DNA of 33,943 nt, taken from the NCBI GenBank assembly GCA_015487265.1, contig WFQD01000392.1, forward strand, positions 1 through 33,943. The letters are read 5' to 3'. Positions 1 to 8,700 of the stretch are shown here, one piece after another. The position numbers and the translations under genes are program-made. This DNA is from Sulfurimonas sp. (GTDB taxonomy: Bacteria; Campylobacterota; Campylobacteria; Campylobacterales; Sulfurimonadaceae). Below the pieces are notes generated by a model. The model was given only the letters and a program-made list of their open reading frames with translations. It did not search any database and was not told the DNA's origin. The stretch's first letter is position 1. Each line of letters starts with the position of its first letter.

Positions 1-470
1 AACTTGAAAAACGATATAAATATAATAGAGAAATACCATATTGGGAATGGGTATTTTTAAGAAATTTTAATCTTTTTTCTCAAAATGAAAAAAGAATTTT
101 TGTTCCCTGTAAAGAGAGAATATCAAATAAAAATTATTTTAGATTTGCATTAGTTGATAGCGGGATTTATCCAACTCAGGATGTCACAGCACTGTTTAAA
201 AAAGAAAATGTAAAAGAAAATATTTACTATATACTTGCTTTACTTAATGATAAACGAGTTTTTGATTGGTTGTCAAACAATGGAGTAGTCAAAGGTAATA
301 TTGTAGAGTTTTCAGAAAAACCGATTTCAAGTATACCGTTTAGGGCTATTGATTGGAGTAATAAAATAGAAGTTACATTACACGATGAAATTGTACAACT
401 GTGTAAAAAATATATAAATGGAAAAGATTGTTTATTGGAATTAAACAATAGTATCAATAAACTATTTTAA
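1..470 (+). CDS. C-terminal part of a type II DNA methyltransferase (probable HincII-type N6-adenine methylase), 5' end outside window
   Basis: An open frame enters from the window edge (first full codon at position 3) and stops with TAA at 468-470, giving about 155 residues. The visible part lacks the catalytic NPPY and SAM-binding motifs, which would lie upstream. It contains aromatic and basic segments with the look of a TaqI-like C-terminal target-recognition region, for example FVPCKERISNKNYFRFALVD and KGNIVEFSEKPISSIPFR. Its identity rests mainly on context: the next gene is a HincII-like endonuclease, and in known HincII systems methylase and nuclease are adjacent. Inference: it methylates adenine in GTYRAC and protects host DNA. 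The family call is moderate because the catalytic half is not visible. The DNA appears more AT-rich than the metabolic genes downstream, as expected for acquired restriction-modification cargo. Confidence 0.7.
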   Translation, partial: LEKRYKYNREIPYWEWVFLRNFNLFSQNEKRIFVPCKERISNKNYFRFALVDSGIYPTQDVTALFKKENVKENIYYILALLNDKRVFDWLSNNGVVKGNIVEFSEKPISSIPFRAIDWSNKIEVTLHDEIVQLCKKYINGKDCLLELNNSINKLF

Positions 471-481
471 TGAGGAAAATG

Positions 482-1255
482 ATGAGTTTAGTGAATTATG
501 AAGAATTAAAAAAAGAAGTTATAGGAACCAGTGTACCAAAACCACTTTCTGGAACATTGTCTGGACATGCAGCAGGAGAACCTTTTGATAAACATGTGTA
601 CTCCCAAATTAAAAGAAAATTTTCAGCTGAAACATTTAGACAGTATGAATATTTAAATTATTTATATTCTAAAAATTCAGATGCTAGAGGTTTTGAAGCA
701 AGACAAACTTTATTTAACTCTCCAACTGTTATGTTTTTATTAAGTAGAGGAAAAGATGTTACAGACAAATGGAATATAGACAATCAATTTGAAGAGAAAC
801 AAAATGACACTGCTGATATGTTAGTTGTTAAAGATGAATTTTTTGATATTATTGACATAAAAACTAGAAATATAGCTAAGAAAGCACAAGCACCAAATAT
901 TATTTCATCATATAAGCTAGCACAAGTGTGTGCTAAAATGATTGACAATAAGGAGTTTAATACATTTACAATTAATTATTTTGAAATAGATTGGTTGTTA
1001 GAAGATGATAAACTAGTGTGTAAAGATGCTCATGTTGCTAACTTGTTTAAAGCGAAACCAGAGGAACTATATATAAATTGGGCTTCAGGAATGCAAATAC
1101 AATTTCATGTTTCTGATTTGGAACAAAATTTTACTGGAACTATGCAAGAATGGGCAAAAGAGTATTTAAAGCATTTTGTAACACAAGCTAAAAAAAGAGC
1201 AAATTCAATGATAACTAAGTTTGTGAAACCATTCGAAAGATATATTCAAAATTAA
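482..1255 (+). CDS. Type II restriction endonuclease, HincII family (GTYRAC)
   Basis: A 257-residue protein that matches remembered HincII (258 aa) over its whole length, including SGTLSGHAAGEPF, FEEKQNDTAD, DIKTRN, AQAPNIIS, KLAQ.CAKMIDNKEF and YLKHFVTQA. The PD-(D/E)XK active site is intact: Asp112, Asp125 and Lys127 correspond to HincII Asp114, Asp127 and Lys129, and Gln136 corresponds to Gln138, which inserts into the DNA. HincII cuts GTYRAC to blunt ends. Three in-frame ATGs are possible (470, 479, 482). The one at 470 overlaps the methylase stop, but the GAGG at 472-475 is correctly spaced for 482, which also fits the family N-terminus. Methylase and nuclease therefore sit tandem and are probably translationally coupled. 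No C (controller) protein gene is visible. Confidence 0.93.
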   Translation: MSLVNYEELKKEVIGTSVPKPLSGTLSGHAAGEPFDKHVYSQIKRKFSAETFRQYEYLNYLYSKNSDARGFEARQTLFNSPTVMFLLSRGKDVTDKWNIDNQFEEKQNDTADMLVVKDEFFDIIDIKTRNIAKKAQAPNIISSYKLAQVCAKMIDNKEFNTFTINYFEIDWLLEDDKLVCKDAHVANLFKAKPEELYINWASGMQIQFHVSDLEQNFTGTMQEWAKEYLKHFVTQAKKRANSMITKFVKPFERYIQN

Positions 1256-1281
1256 TTTGATAAAAAAAAGGTATATAAAAA

Positions 1282-2319
1282 ATGAAAAACAGAATAGACT
1301 TTGAAACTGCGTTAAAACTGTACGATATGGATTTTTTTGAGTTAGGAAACCTAGCAGATGCAAAACGCCAAGAGTTACATGGGAAAAAAACCTACTTTAA
1401 CATCAACCGCCATATAAACCCCACCAATGTATGTGCGGATGTGTGTAAGTTTTGTGCTTACAGTGCAACACGCAAAAACCCAAATCAATACACTATGAGT
1501 CATGAAGATATTTTAAAAACAGTGGCTGAGATAGATACTCGTGGGGCTAAAGAGGTGCATATTGTCTCTGCGCATAACCCGAATGTCACACTTGATTGGT
1601 ATATGGGTATCTTTAAAAAGATTAAAACTCAGTACCCGCATATGCACATCAAGGCATTGACAGCGGCAGAAGTGGACTTTCTCTCACGCCATCATGGGTT
1701 AAGTTATGATGATGTTTTAGACTTGATGATAGAAAATGGTGTGGATTCTATGCCGGGCGGGGGTGCTGAGATTTTTGATGAAAAAGTGCGTGATAACATC
1801 TGTAAAGGTAAAGTAACTTCTGAGCAATGGATAGAGATTCATAGAAAATGGCATGAACGCGGAAAAAAGTCCAATGTTACCATGCTTTTTGGGCATATAG
1901 AATCACGCGAAAATCGGATAGATCATATGATGCGTATTCGTAATTTACAAGATGAAACAGGTGGATTTAACTGCTTTATTCCGCTTGTGTATCAAACTGA
2001 AAACAATTATCTTAAAATTGACAAACCTATTACAGCGAACGAGATTTTAAAAACCATGGCAGTTGCACGGCTTGTGCTTGATAATGTGCCAAATCTCAAA
2101 GCATACTGGGTGACTTCTACGGTAAATCTTGCACTCGTTGCACAAGAGTTTGGAGCGAATGATTTGGATGGAACGATAGAAAAAGAGTCTATCAACTCCG
2201 CAGCAGGGGCAAAAAGTGCCAATGGTGTTGTGCTTGAAGATTTTACCGCACTCATTAAAAATAGTGGTTTCACTCCAGTAGAACGCGATAGTCTCTATAA
2301 CGAGATAAAAGTCTGGTAA
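1282..2319 (+). CDS. mqnE: Aminofutalosine synthase MqnE (radical SAM)
   Basis: A 345-residue radical SAM enzyme of the futalosine menaquinone pathway. It joins the MqnA product (3-enolpyruvyl-benzoate) to SAM to give aminofutalosine. The [4Fe-4S] cluster motif CxxxCxxC is visible as CADVCKFC, directly after the family sequence NINRHINPTNV, and the conserved SMPGGGAEIFD block lies in the middle. The paralogue MqnC has a similar fold, but the N-terminal HINPTN..C.F.AYSA pattern and the length favour MqnE. It starts at ATG 1282, after an AAAGG ribosome-binding sequence. The restriction gene ends 26 bases upstream, so this is the junction between accessory and core DNA. The glycosyltransferase gene starts three bases after its stop. 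Confidence 0.9.
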   Translation: MKNRIDFETALKLYDMDFFELGNLADAKRQELHGKKTYFNINRHINPTNVCADVCKFCAYSATRKNPNQYTMSHEDILKTVAEIDTRGAKEVHIVSAHNPNVTLDWYMGIFKKIKTQYPHMHIKALTAAEVDFLSRHHGLSYDDVLDLMIENGVDSMPGGGAEIFDEKVRDNICKGKVTSEQWIEIHRKWHERGKKSNVTMLFGHIESRENRIDHMMRIRNLQDETGGFNCFIPLVYQTENNYLKIDKPITANEILKTMAVARLVLDNVPNLKAYWVTSTVNLALVAQEFGANDLDGTIEKESINSAAGAKSANGVVLEDFTALIKNSGFTPVERDSLYNEIKVW

Positions 2320-2321
2320 AA

Positions 2322-3137
2322 GTGAATATATCGGTTGTTATCCCTACTTATAATCGATATACACTTTTAAAACGAGCTATCGCATCGGTTTATGCACAAA
2401 CATACCTTCCAAAAGAAGTGATAGTTGTCGATGATGGCTCAGATGATGCCACACAAAAAATTCAAAAAGATTTTCCAGATATTGTTTACATTTATCAAAA
2501 AAATAGCGGTGTTTCTGCTGCTCGTAATCGTGGTATTTTCGCTGCAAAGCATGAGTGGATTGCATTTTTAGATTCAGATGATACTTGGCATGAGAACAAA
2601 CTCCACGAGCAACAAGATTTTCATCAAAATAATCCTGAAGTCCTCATAAGTTATACCGATGAAATTTGGATACGCAATTCCAAAGAGATAAAAATCCCAA
2701 AGAAATTTAAAAAAATAGGTAAAGATGCTTTTTTAGAAAATATTTCTTACTGTAATATTGCTCCCTCTTCGGTTTGTTTACATAAAAGTTTATTGGATAA
2801 ATATGGTCTTTTTGATACAAATTTAGAAGTGTGCGAAGATTATGATTTGTGGTTGAGGATTGCACTCAAAGAGAAGATAGCCTTGATAGATAAAAAACTT
2901 ATCAACAAATATGCTGGGCATGAGAATCAACTCAGTTTTAAACATTGGGGAATGGATAGGTTTCGAGTGCAAACATTGGAAAAGATTCTCCCTGATGCCT
3001 CTGCCTTACAAAAGAGAGACATCAAAGCAATGTTAGTACAAAAATATAAACTACTCTCAAAGGGTGCTTTAAAATATGATAAAAAGCAAGAGAGTATTTT
3101 GTATCAAAAAAGAGTAGATACTTTAGAACTTATGTAA
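2322..3137 (+). CDS. Family 2 glycosyltransferase
   Basis: A 271-residue GT-A fold glycosyltransferase. The N-terminus SVVIPTYNRYTLLKRAI is the typical GT2 opening. VDDGSDD near residue 40 is the nucleotide-sugar binding region, and DSDDTW near residue 88 carries the metal-binding DxD. A later segment, EDYDLWLRIAL, holds the ED catalytic-base motif of the family. No transmembrane segment is evident, so it probably works in the cytoplasm on a lipid- or polysaccharide-linked acceptor. Donor and acceptor cannot be read from sequence. The start is GTG at 2322, two bases after the mqnE stop, so it is probably read on the same mRNA. Its 3' end overlaps the convergent ATP-grasp gene by 8 bases. Confidence 0.85.
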   Translation: MNISVVIPTYNRYTLLKRAIASVYAQTYLPKEVIVVDDGSDDATQKIQKDFPDIVYIYQKNSGVSAARNRGIFAAKHEWIAFLDSDDTWHENKLHEQQDFHQNNPEVLISYTDEIWIRNSKEIKIPKKFKKIGKDAFLENISYCNIAPSSVCLHKSLLDKYGLFDTNLEVCEDYDLWLRIALKEKIALIDKKLINKYAGHENQLSFKHWGMDRFRVQTLEKILPDASALQKRDIKAMLVQKYKLLSKGALKYDKKQESILYQKRVDTLELM

Positions 3138-4308
3138 GGACATGCCCTACAAATTTACTCATATTATCTAAAATATCGCCCCCCTTTCTAAAGCTCAATC
3201 CACAGGACTCATAAGCGAAAAAGACGCCTGCTTGGTACTTCGCCCCTTGTGCATCTTTTGGAAATTCTACAAACTCTTGATAGATTTTTTTATGATTATC
3301 ATAAGGTCCCTCTGTTTGAGAAAAACAAGTGCCATCTTTTTCAATGATTTTTGTATTGGCTCCTTCTCTACCAAAAACAGTTTTCTCTACCTGTTTTGTA
3401 TCGACTAAAGGTTCAAATGATGTTTCTAAAAGGTAGGGAGAATCAGGAAAAAGTTCATATAAAATCTTCATCATCCCTTTGGATTGAAACAGCAAAGTAT
3501 AAGCAGGATTGAGGATGATTGCTTTTTGGTTGTTCATGATATTTGTGAGTGTTGTGGCAAGTTCTGGCTCATCAATGGCAATATCTTCCCATGGATAGAG
3601 TTTAAACCAGTACTCATAGTTGTTCTCATCAGCATCGTAAATTCCCTCTTCATCAAAATGTGTGTTTTCTAAGTACTCAAACGCAGTGTTAAAGCCTGCA
3701 TCTGTTGCCATTTGTTGAAGGAGTTTGGTTGTGACTTCTTCTTCATCATTGTTTGAGATAGAAGAAAAAAGAATTTTCCAGCCATCATAACGCTCATCAA
3801 ATGTATCGGTATCATCAAAAAGAGTAATGAGTCTTTTAAAATTTTCTTGTATAGATTCATAGATAGTGTTAAATTGTTGTGCTTCATCCATGTTGTTATG
3901 CACTAAAAGTGCCCATTGGAGGAGGGCTGATTCAAAGAGGGAAGTAGGGGTATCTGCATTAAACTCTATAAGCTTAATGGGTTTTCCATCAATCCCTCCA
4001 GCCAAATCAAAACGTCCGTAAATATGCCAATGCACATCATTTTCCCAACTTTTTTTGATAACATCTACAAGATTAAAAGGGATGCCTAGCTCAAAAAAGA
4101 GGTCATTTTCTATGACATGTTCAGCTGCTTGGACATACATATCATAAAGAGTATTGCCCGCCTCGTAGTAGGCTTCTGCTTCTTGGGGTGTGACTTGTAC
4201 GAGTTGGTCACTTACATATTTGCTTGCATCACTGTCTGTATGCCAGCTAAAGCCAAGTGCTTCGAGTTTGTCATCGGGGATACTTTGAAGGTTGTGTAAC
4301 TGTATCAT
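3130..4308 (-). CDS. Glutathionylspermidine synthase-like ATP-grasp amide ligase (YgiC/YjfC type)
   Basis: A 392-residue protein of the glutathionylspermidine synthetase (preATP-grasp) family, ligase domain only, without the N-terminal amidase of E. coli GspSA. The segment around residues 99-119 has the RxD pair (Arg99, Asp101) and ExN pair (Glu115, Asn117) that bind ATP and Mg in the family, followed by ADTPTSL. Towards the C-terminus are KTVFGREGAN and SCGLSFRKGGDI, typical of the YgiC/YjfC subgroup. These enzymes are expected to form an amide bond on a carboxylate, but for this subgroup the real substrate is not established, and glutathionylspermidine synthesis should not be assumed. The start ATG overlaps the stop of the lipoprotein gene (ATGA), which implies coupled production. 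Confidence 0.85.
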   Translation of the reverse strand: MIQLHNLQSIPDDKLEALGFSWHTDSDASKYVSDQLVQVTPQEAEAYYEAGNTLYDMYVQAAEHVIENDLFFELGIPFNLVDVIKKSWENDVHWHIYGRFDLAGGIDGKPIKLIEFNADTPTSLFESALLQWALLVHNNMDEAQQFNTIYESIQENFKRLITLFDDTDTFDERYDGWKILFSSISNNDEEEVTTKLLQQMATDAGFNTAFEYLENTHFDEEGIYDADENNYEYWFKLYPWEDIAIDEPELATTLTNIMNNQKAIILNPAYTLLFQSKGMMKILYELFPDSPYLLETSFEPLVDTKQVEKTVFGREGANTKIIEKDGTCFSQTEGPYDNHKKIYQEFVEFPKDAQGAKYQAGVFFAYESCGLSFRKGGDILDNMSKFVGHVLT

Positions 4309-4874
4309 CCTCCGAAAAATCCCCCACTACTTCTTGTTGTACTCTTCTTTGCACCGCCAAAAAAGCTCTTTTTTGTAGAAGATTTTCGAGCCGCTTTGCC
4401 TGCTGCTGAACGGCTATAGGCACTTCTGTTGGCACTTGTTGCGTTTCGTGCGAAATTTTTGTTATTAAAGAGTGAGTTTGCTATCATGTTTCCCATGAGC
4501 GAACCTGCGGCAACGGCGAGGATAGTTCCCGCAAGACCCATCCCTTCAGAACCACCATTGGCTTGTGTAGTTTCGCTTGTACCATTTTGTACTTTTTGGT
4601 ACTCTTGTTCGGCGAGTGCTTTCATTTCGGCTTCATTCATAAAGCGTTCCGTAACATTACCATAAGCATCTTTTTCGCGAATAATAGCACGAGTTGGACC
4701 TTCCGTTGGCATCTCCTCAACAACGACATATTTGCCATTTGCCTGTTGTTCTATAACTAAAAATTTGTTTTGTGCTTTTTCTTGTGGTGCTTCACAGCCT
4801 GCGAGCAGACTCATCATTAAGAGTCCAGAACTCCCAAGTCCAATTCCAGCTGAGATGGAAGAGATATGTTTCAT
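4305..4874 (-). CDS. UPF0323 family lipoprotein with Gly-Gly C-terminus
   Basis: A 189-residue predicted lipoprotein. A hydrophobic N-terminal signal ends in the lipobox LAGC, with Cys27 as the acylation site. A soluble region (about 28-105) is followed by a glycine/alanine-rich hydrophobic stretch, GLAGTILAVAAGSLMGNM (about 113-130). The tail is rich in Ser, Arg, Lys and Ala and ends SSGGFFGG. It resembles the UPF0323 lipoproteins of Helicobacter and Campylobacter. The architecture (lipobox, Gly-rich hydrophobic middle, basic tail ending in glycines) also recalls enterobacterial YgiB/YjfM (DUF1190), which are encoded beside YgiC/YjfC ligases, just as here. Function is unknown. The 4-base overlap with the ligase gene suggests the two work together. 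Confidence 0.8.
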   Translation of the reverse strand: MKHISSISAGIGLGSSGLLMMSLLAGCEAPQEKAQNKFLVIEQQANGKYVVVEEMPTEGPTRAIIREKDAYGNVTERFMNEAEMKALAEQEYQKVQNGTSETTQANGGSEGMGLAGTILAVAAGSLMGNMIANSLFNNKNFARNATSANRSAYSRSAAGKAARKSSTKKSFFGGAKKSTTRSSGGFFGG

Positions 4875-4878
4875 CTAT

Positions 4879-5325
4879 TTAATCCTTAAGTAATCTTTTT
4901 TTATCTAGAATTATAACTTTTTTTAGTTCATAATCGTAAAATGTGATTTGTTTTCTTCCTCTATAGTAGCTATCTCCTCGATATGTGTACTTTTTATCTT
5001 TGAGGAAAATATCTTTTTGGAGTAACATCATCTCTCCAAGCATCTTTCCTATGGGCGCTATGAGGGTCGCCGTGGCAAGCACAAAAAGAGAACCTACAAA
5101 AATAAGTGAGAGTTTTGCATTGTTTACATAGGTAATTACAAAGTCAATAAGCAGTGTAAAGAGGGTGAAAATATAAATGTTTTGATGATCTGCAAAGAGG
5201 ACATTATAATAGACAGGAATATGATGAAAGTCGATATAATTGATTTTAATCCCAACAAATATAAAGGCATCTAAAAGAAAAGTAAAGAGTAAACCTGTGA
5301 GTAGTGCTTGTAAGAGTTTTGTCAT
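4879..5325 (-). CDS. Small membrane protein of unknown function
   Basis: A 148-residue protein I do not recognise. The first two thirds are hydrophobic, with likely membrane segments near residues 5-26, 48-68 and 72-94. The last 45 residues are charged and rich in Lys, Asp and Tyr (DKKYTYRGDSYYRGRKQ), probably a soluble tail. The start ATG overlaps the stop of the Sua5-like gene (ATGA), and its stop is four bases upstream of the lipoprotein start, so it belongs to the same transcript. Its place beside the lipoprotein and ligase is reminiscent of the membrane protein YjfL in the E. coli yjf cluster, but I see no clear sequence resemblance to DUF350. Confidence 0.65.
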   Translation of the reverse strand: MTKLLQALLTGLLFTFLLDAFIFVGIKINYIDFHHIPVYYNVLFADHQNIYIFTLFTLLIDFVITYVNNAKLSLIFVGSLFVLATATLIAPIGKMLGEMMLLQKDIFLKDKKYTYRGDSYYRGRKQITFYDYELKKVIILDKKRLLKD

Positions 5326-5741
5326 CGCAGTCTCCTTTTGTGCTTTGTATTTAATTGAATAAGAGAAGATGCCTCTTTTTCTTGGAGTGAATTTTTATCT
5401 TCTATTATTATATCGGCTTTTGCTTCACAAAACACTCTCTCAAAGTTTTTTCCTGCTGCGTTTGCTGATGTTGAGTAGTACCAAGGAACATGAAGCAGGG
5501 TAGAATGGAGTTGATAAGTAGCAATGCGAAAGGCTCTGTTTTTGACAATAAAAGTTGTTTTTTTTGAACGACGGAGTAAGTTTTTATGTGCATTTGGAAT
5601 ACGAGTTTGCAAGCTTTTAAAATTTTTATATACTTTAATAAAAGGTTTTGTAGTGCTTCGTGATTTAATATTTTGGAGTTTTTGTTTATTTTGAGACAAA
5701 AAACCGACAGTTGTATCGGTTTGTGTGAGAATAACACTCAC
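5322..5741 (-). CDS. Short Sua5/YciO/YrdC-family protein (putative threonylcarbamoyl-AMP synthase-like)
   Basis: About 139 residues with a recognisable but diverged YrdC fold: TQTDTTVGF replaces the usual PTDTxYGL, IKSRSTTKPF corresponds to the K.R....P segment, and YSTSANAAG is the strongly conserved STSAN.SG motif. The family makes threonylcarbamoyl-AMP for tRNA t6A37. This member is much shorter than E. coli TsaC (190 aa), as seen in other Campylobacterota, so activity is inferred only. I prefer the GTG at 5741, which overlaps the carB stop (TAGTG) and places the TDT motif at the usual distance from the N-terminus. An ATG at 5783 would add 14 residues that merely re-read the end of carB. 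It lies in the carB transcript. Confidence 0.75.
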   Translation of the reverse strand: MSVILTQTDTTVGFLSQNKQKLQNIKSRSTTKPFIKVYKNFKSLQTRIPNAHKNLLRRSKKTTFIVKNRAFRIATYQLHSTLLHVPWYYSTSANAAGKNFERVFCEAKADIIIEDKNSLQEKEASSLIQLNTKHKRRLR

Positions 5742-8700
5742 TACTGCAGGAGAAAGTCTTGAAGTGCTTTTGAACTTGTCCATGAGTCACTGCCCATCTC
5801 ATCGAGTGCAAGAATTGCCGCTCTTGCTGCACTAAGTGTCGTAAAGTATGGAATGGTGCGTTTGAGTACCTCTTGACGAATCACGACAGCATCTTTTTTA
5901 CTTGTGTTATTGTCTGAGGTATTGATTGCCATGGCAATTTCATCATTTTTCATGCTATCTTCTATATTTGGACGTCCCTCTGAAATTTTGAGTACAAGAT
6001 CACATGCAATGCCTGCTGCTTCTAAAACAGCCTGTGTTCCTTTTGTCGCTACAAGTTTAAAGCCATGTTTGAGTAAACCACGACCAATTTCAGCAGCATG
6101 TTGTTTGTCTGTATCGACAAAAGATAAGAAACATGTGCCTCCCGTTGGAATTTTATTGCCCGCAGAGAGTTGCGCTTTGGCAAAAGAGACACCAAAGTTT
6201 GAGCTAATTCCCATGACTTCACCCGTTGATTTCATCTCAGGTGAAAGTACTAAGTCAGCACCGTAGAGTTTATGGAATGGAAAGACTGCTTCTTTGACAG
6301 AAACATGCCCTTTAAGACGTGGTTTTAAGAGTCCATTGACTTCTTGAACAATGTCATATTTATCATAAAATGCTAAAGAACTTCGCAATGTTTTACCCAT
6401 CATCACTCGTGTTGCTACTTTTGCAAGCGGCATACCTGTTGCCTTACTCACAAAAGGAACAGTACGGCTTGCACGTGGATTGACCTCTATAAGATAGATT
6501 TCATTTTGGTAGATTGCATACTGCACATTCATGAGTCCTACAACACCAAGACCAAGGGCAATCGTTTTGGTTTGTGCCTCTACTTGTGCCACCATAGCAT
6601 CGGAGAGATTAACAGGTGGGAGTGAGCAAGCACTATCTCCTGAGTGAATCCCCGCTTCTTCGATATGTTGCATAACGGAGCCAATATAGACTTCTTTACC
6701 ATCACAAATACAATCAACATCAAGTTCAATAGCCTGATCTAAAAATTTGTCTATAAGTACGGGAGCTTCATTGGAAACAGAGATAGCCAGTTCCATATAC
6801 TCTGCAAGTTCTTCTTGTGAGTAAACGATTTTCATCCCACGACCACCAAGAACAAAAGAGGGACGTACAAGTACAGGAAAGCCTAAGCGTTCAGCAATAG
6901 GTGCGGCATCTTCTTTTTTTGTAGCAAGACCATTTTCTGGTTGTTTGAGTGCATTTCTGATAACAAAGTCACTAAACTGTTCTCTATCTTCTGCAAGGTC
7001 GATAACAGCTGATGGTGTTCCAGCAATTTTCGCTCCGATTTTTGTCAGTCCATCTGCAAGTTTGAGTGGTGTTTGCCCACCAAAATGGACAATAATACCA
7101 TCAGGTTGTTCATTTTCAATCACTTCACGGACATGCTCAAAATCAATCGGTTCAAAGTAAAGTACATCAGAAGTGTCATAATCTGTTGAAACTGTTTCAG
7201 GGTTACAGTTGTGCATAATAGACTCAATGCCCATCTCTTTAAGGGCAAACGCAGCATGGACACAGCAGTAATCAAACTCTATTCCTTGTCCAATTCTGTT
7301 TGGACCACCACCTAAGATGAGGACTTTTTTCTTTTCACTCACACGAGAGGGAACATCAAGAAGTTGTGTGATGTTTGTTGTGGAGTAGAGGTAAGGAGTG
7401 AGTGCTTCAAACTCTGCGGCACAGGTATCGACTTCATTAAATTCTAAGTTAATATTGAGGGCTTTTCGTGCTTGAAATACCTCATTTTCAGAGACTGTGT
7501 GCTCTGTATTTTTTGTGATGAGTTGTGCAATGCGTTTGTCTGAAAAACCATCAGCTTTTACTTTTCGCATTGTAGCAGCATCAAATAAAATTTTATCATT
7601 TATTTGTGCTTCTGTTTCAATAATTTCTGAGAGTTGGTGCAAAAACCATGGGTCAATCGCACAAGTGTCAAACATATCTTCTATGCTCATACCTCGACGG
7701 AAACCCTCTGCTACATAGAGCATTCTATCTGCATTTGGACGACGGATTTCATGTTTGACAAACTCTGTATCTGCATCAATCTCATCAAAACCACATAAAC
7801 CAGTCTCTAAAGAGCAGAGTGCTTTTTGCATAGACTCTTTAAAGGTTCGTCCGATAGACATTACTTCACCGACTGATTTCATACTTGTACTGAGTGTACT
7901 AATGGCTTCTGGGAATTTTTCAAATGTAAAACGCGGGACTTTTGTAACAACATAATCAATCACTGGTTCAAAAGAGGCTGGTGTACCTGTAATGTCATTG
8001 GTAATTTCATCGAGTGTATAGCCAACAGCAAGGAGTGTAGCCACTTTTGCAATAGGGTACCCAGTCGCTTTAGAAGCAAGTGCAGAAGAGCGACTCACAC
8101 GAGGGTTCATCTCAATAACTATCATTCTCCCTGTTTTTGGGTCAATAGAAAATTGTACATTACTTCCACCCGTATCTACACCAATTTCACGTAAAATGTC
8201 AAAAGAGGCATTACGCATTCTTTGGTACTCTTTATCTGTCAGTGTGAGTGCAGGGGCTACGGTAATACTATCTCCCGTATGTACACCCATAGGGTCAAAA
8301 TTTTCAATCGCACACACAATAATACAGTTGTCTGCTTTGTCACGGATGACTTCCATCTCATACTCTTTCCATCCAAGCATAGACTCCATGATTTCAATTT
8401 CACTCACCGGAGAAGCGGCTAAACCCTCTTTTGCAAGTTCTTTAAACTCTTCCATGTTGTAAGCAACACCCGATCCACCACCCGCAAGGGTAAAAGAGGA
8501 ACGGCTAATAACTGGAAAACCGATGCGTTTGACTACTTCGATAGCTTCTTCAACACTATAAGCATTTTCACTTTTTGGTAAATCCATGCCAATTTTAAGC
8601 ATTGCTTCATTGAATGCAGAGCGATCTTCCCCTTTATGGATGGCTTCTGGAGAGGCACCTAAAAACTCTACACCCTCTAGCATTCCTTTTTCATACATAG

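Noticed and set aside
2255-2285. Possible parS-like sequence (GTTTCACT) near the partition genes' replicon
   Set aside because: The match is only a half-site, lies inside mqnE, and lacks the second arm of the parS palindrome.
1282-2319. Assigning this radical SAM gene as mqnC
   Set aside because: The residues around the CxxxCxxC cluster (HINPTNVCADVCKFCAYS) and the SMPGGGAEIFD block resemble MqnE more than MqnC.
3130-4308. Calling the ATP-grasp protein a true glutathionylspermidine synthetase
   Set aside because: It belongs to the YgiC/YjfC-type subgroup, which lacks the amidase domain and is not shown to make glutathionylspermidine; context with a lipoprotein points elsewhere.
5408-5737. 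Minus-strand frame of 109 codons overlapping the Sua5-like gene
   Set aside because: The Sua5-like frame has recognisable family motifs; this alternative frame has none and is almost fully nested in it.
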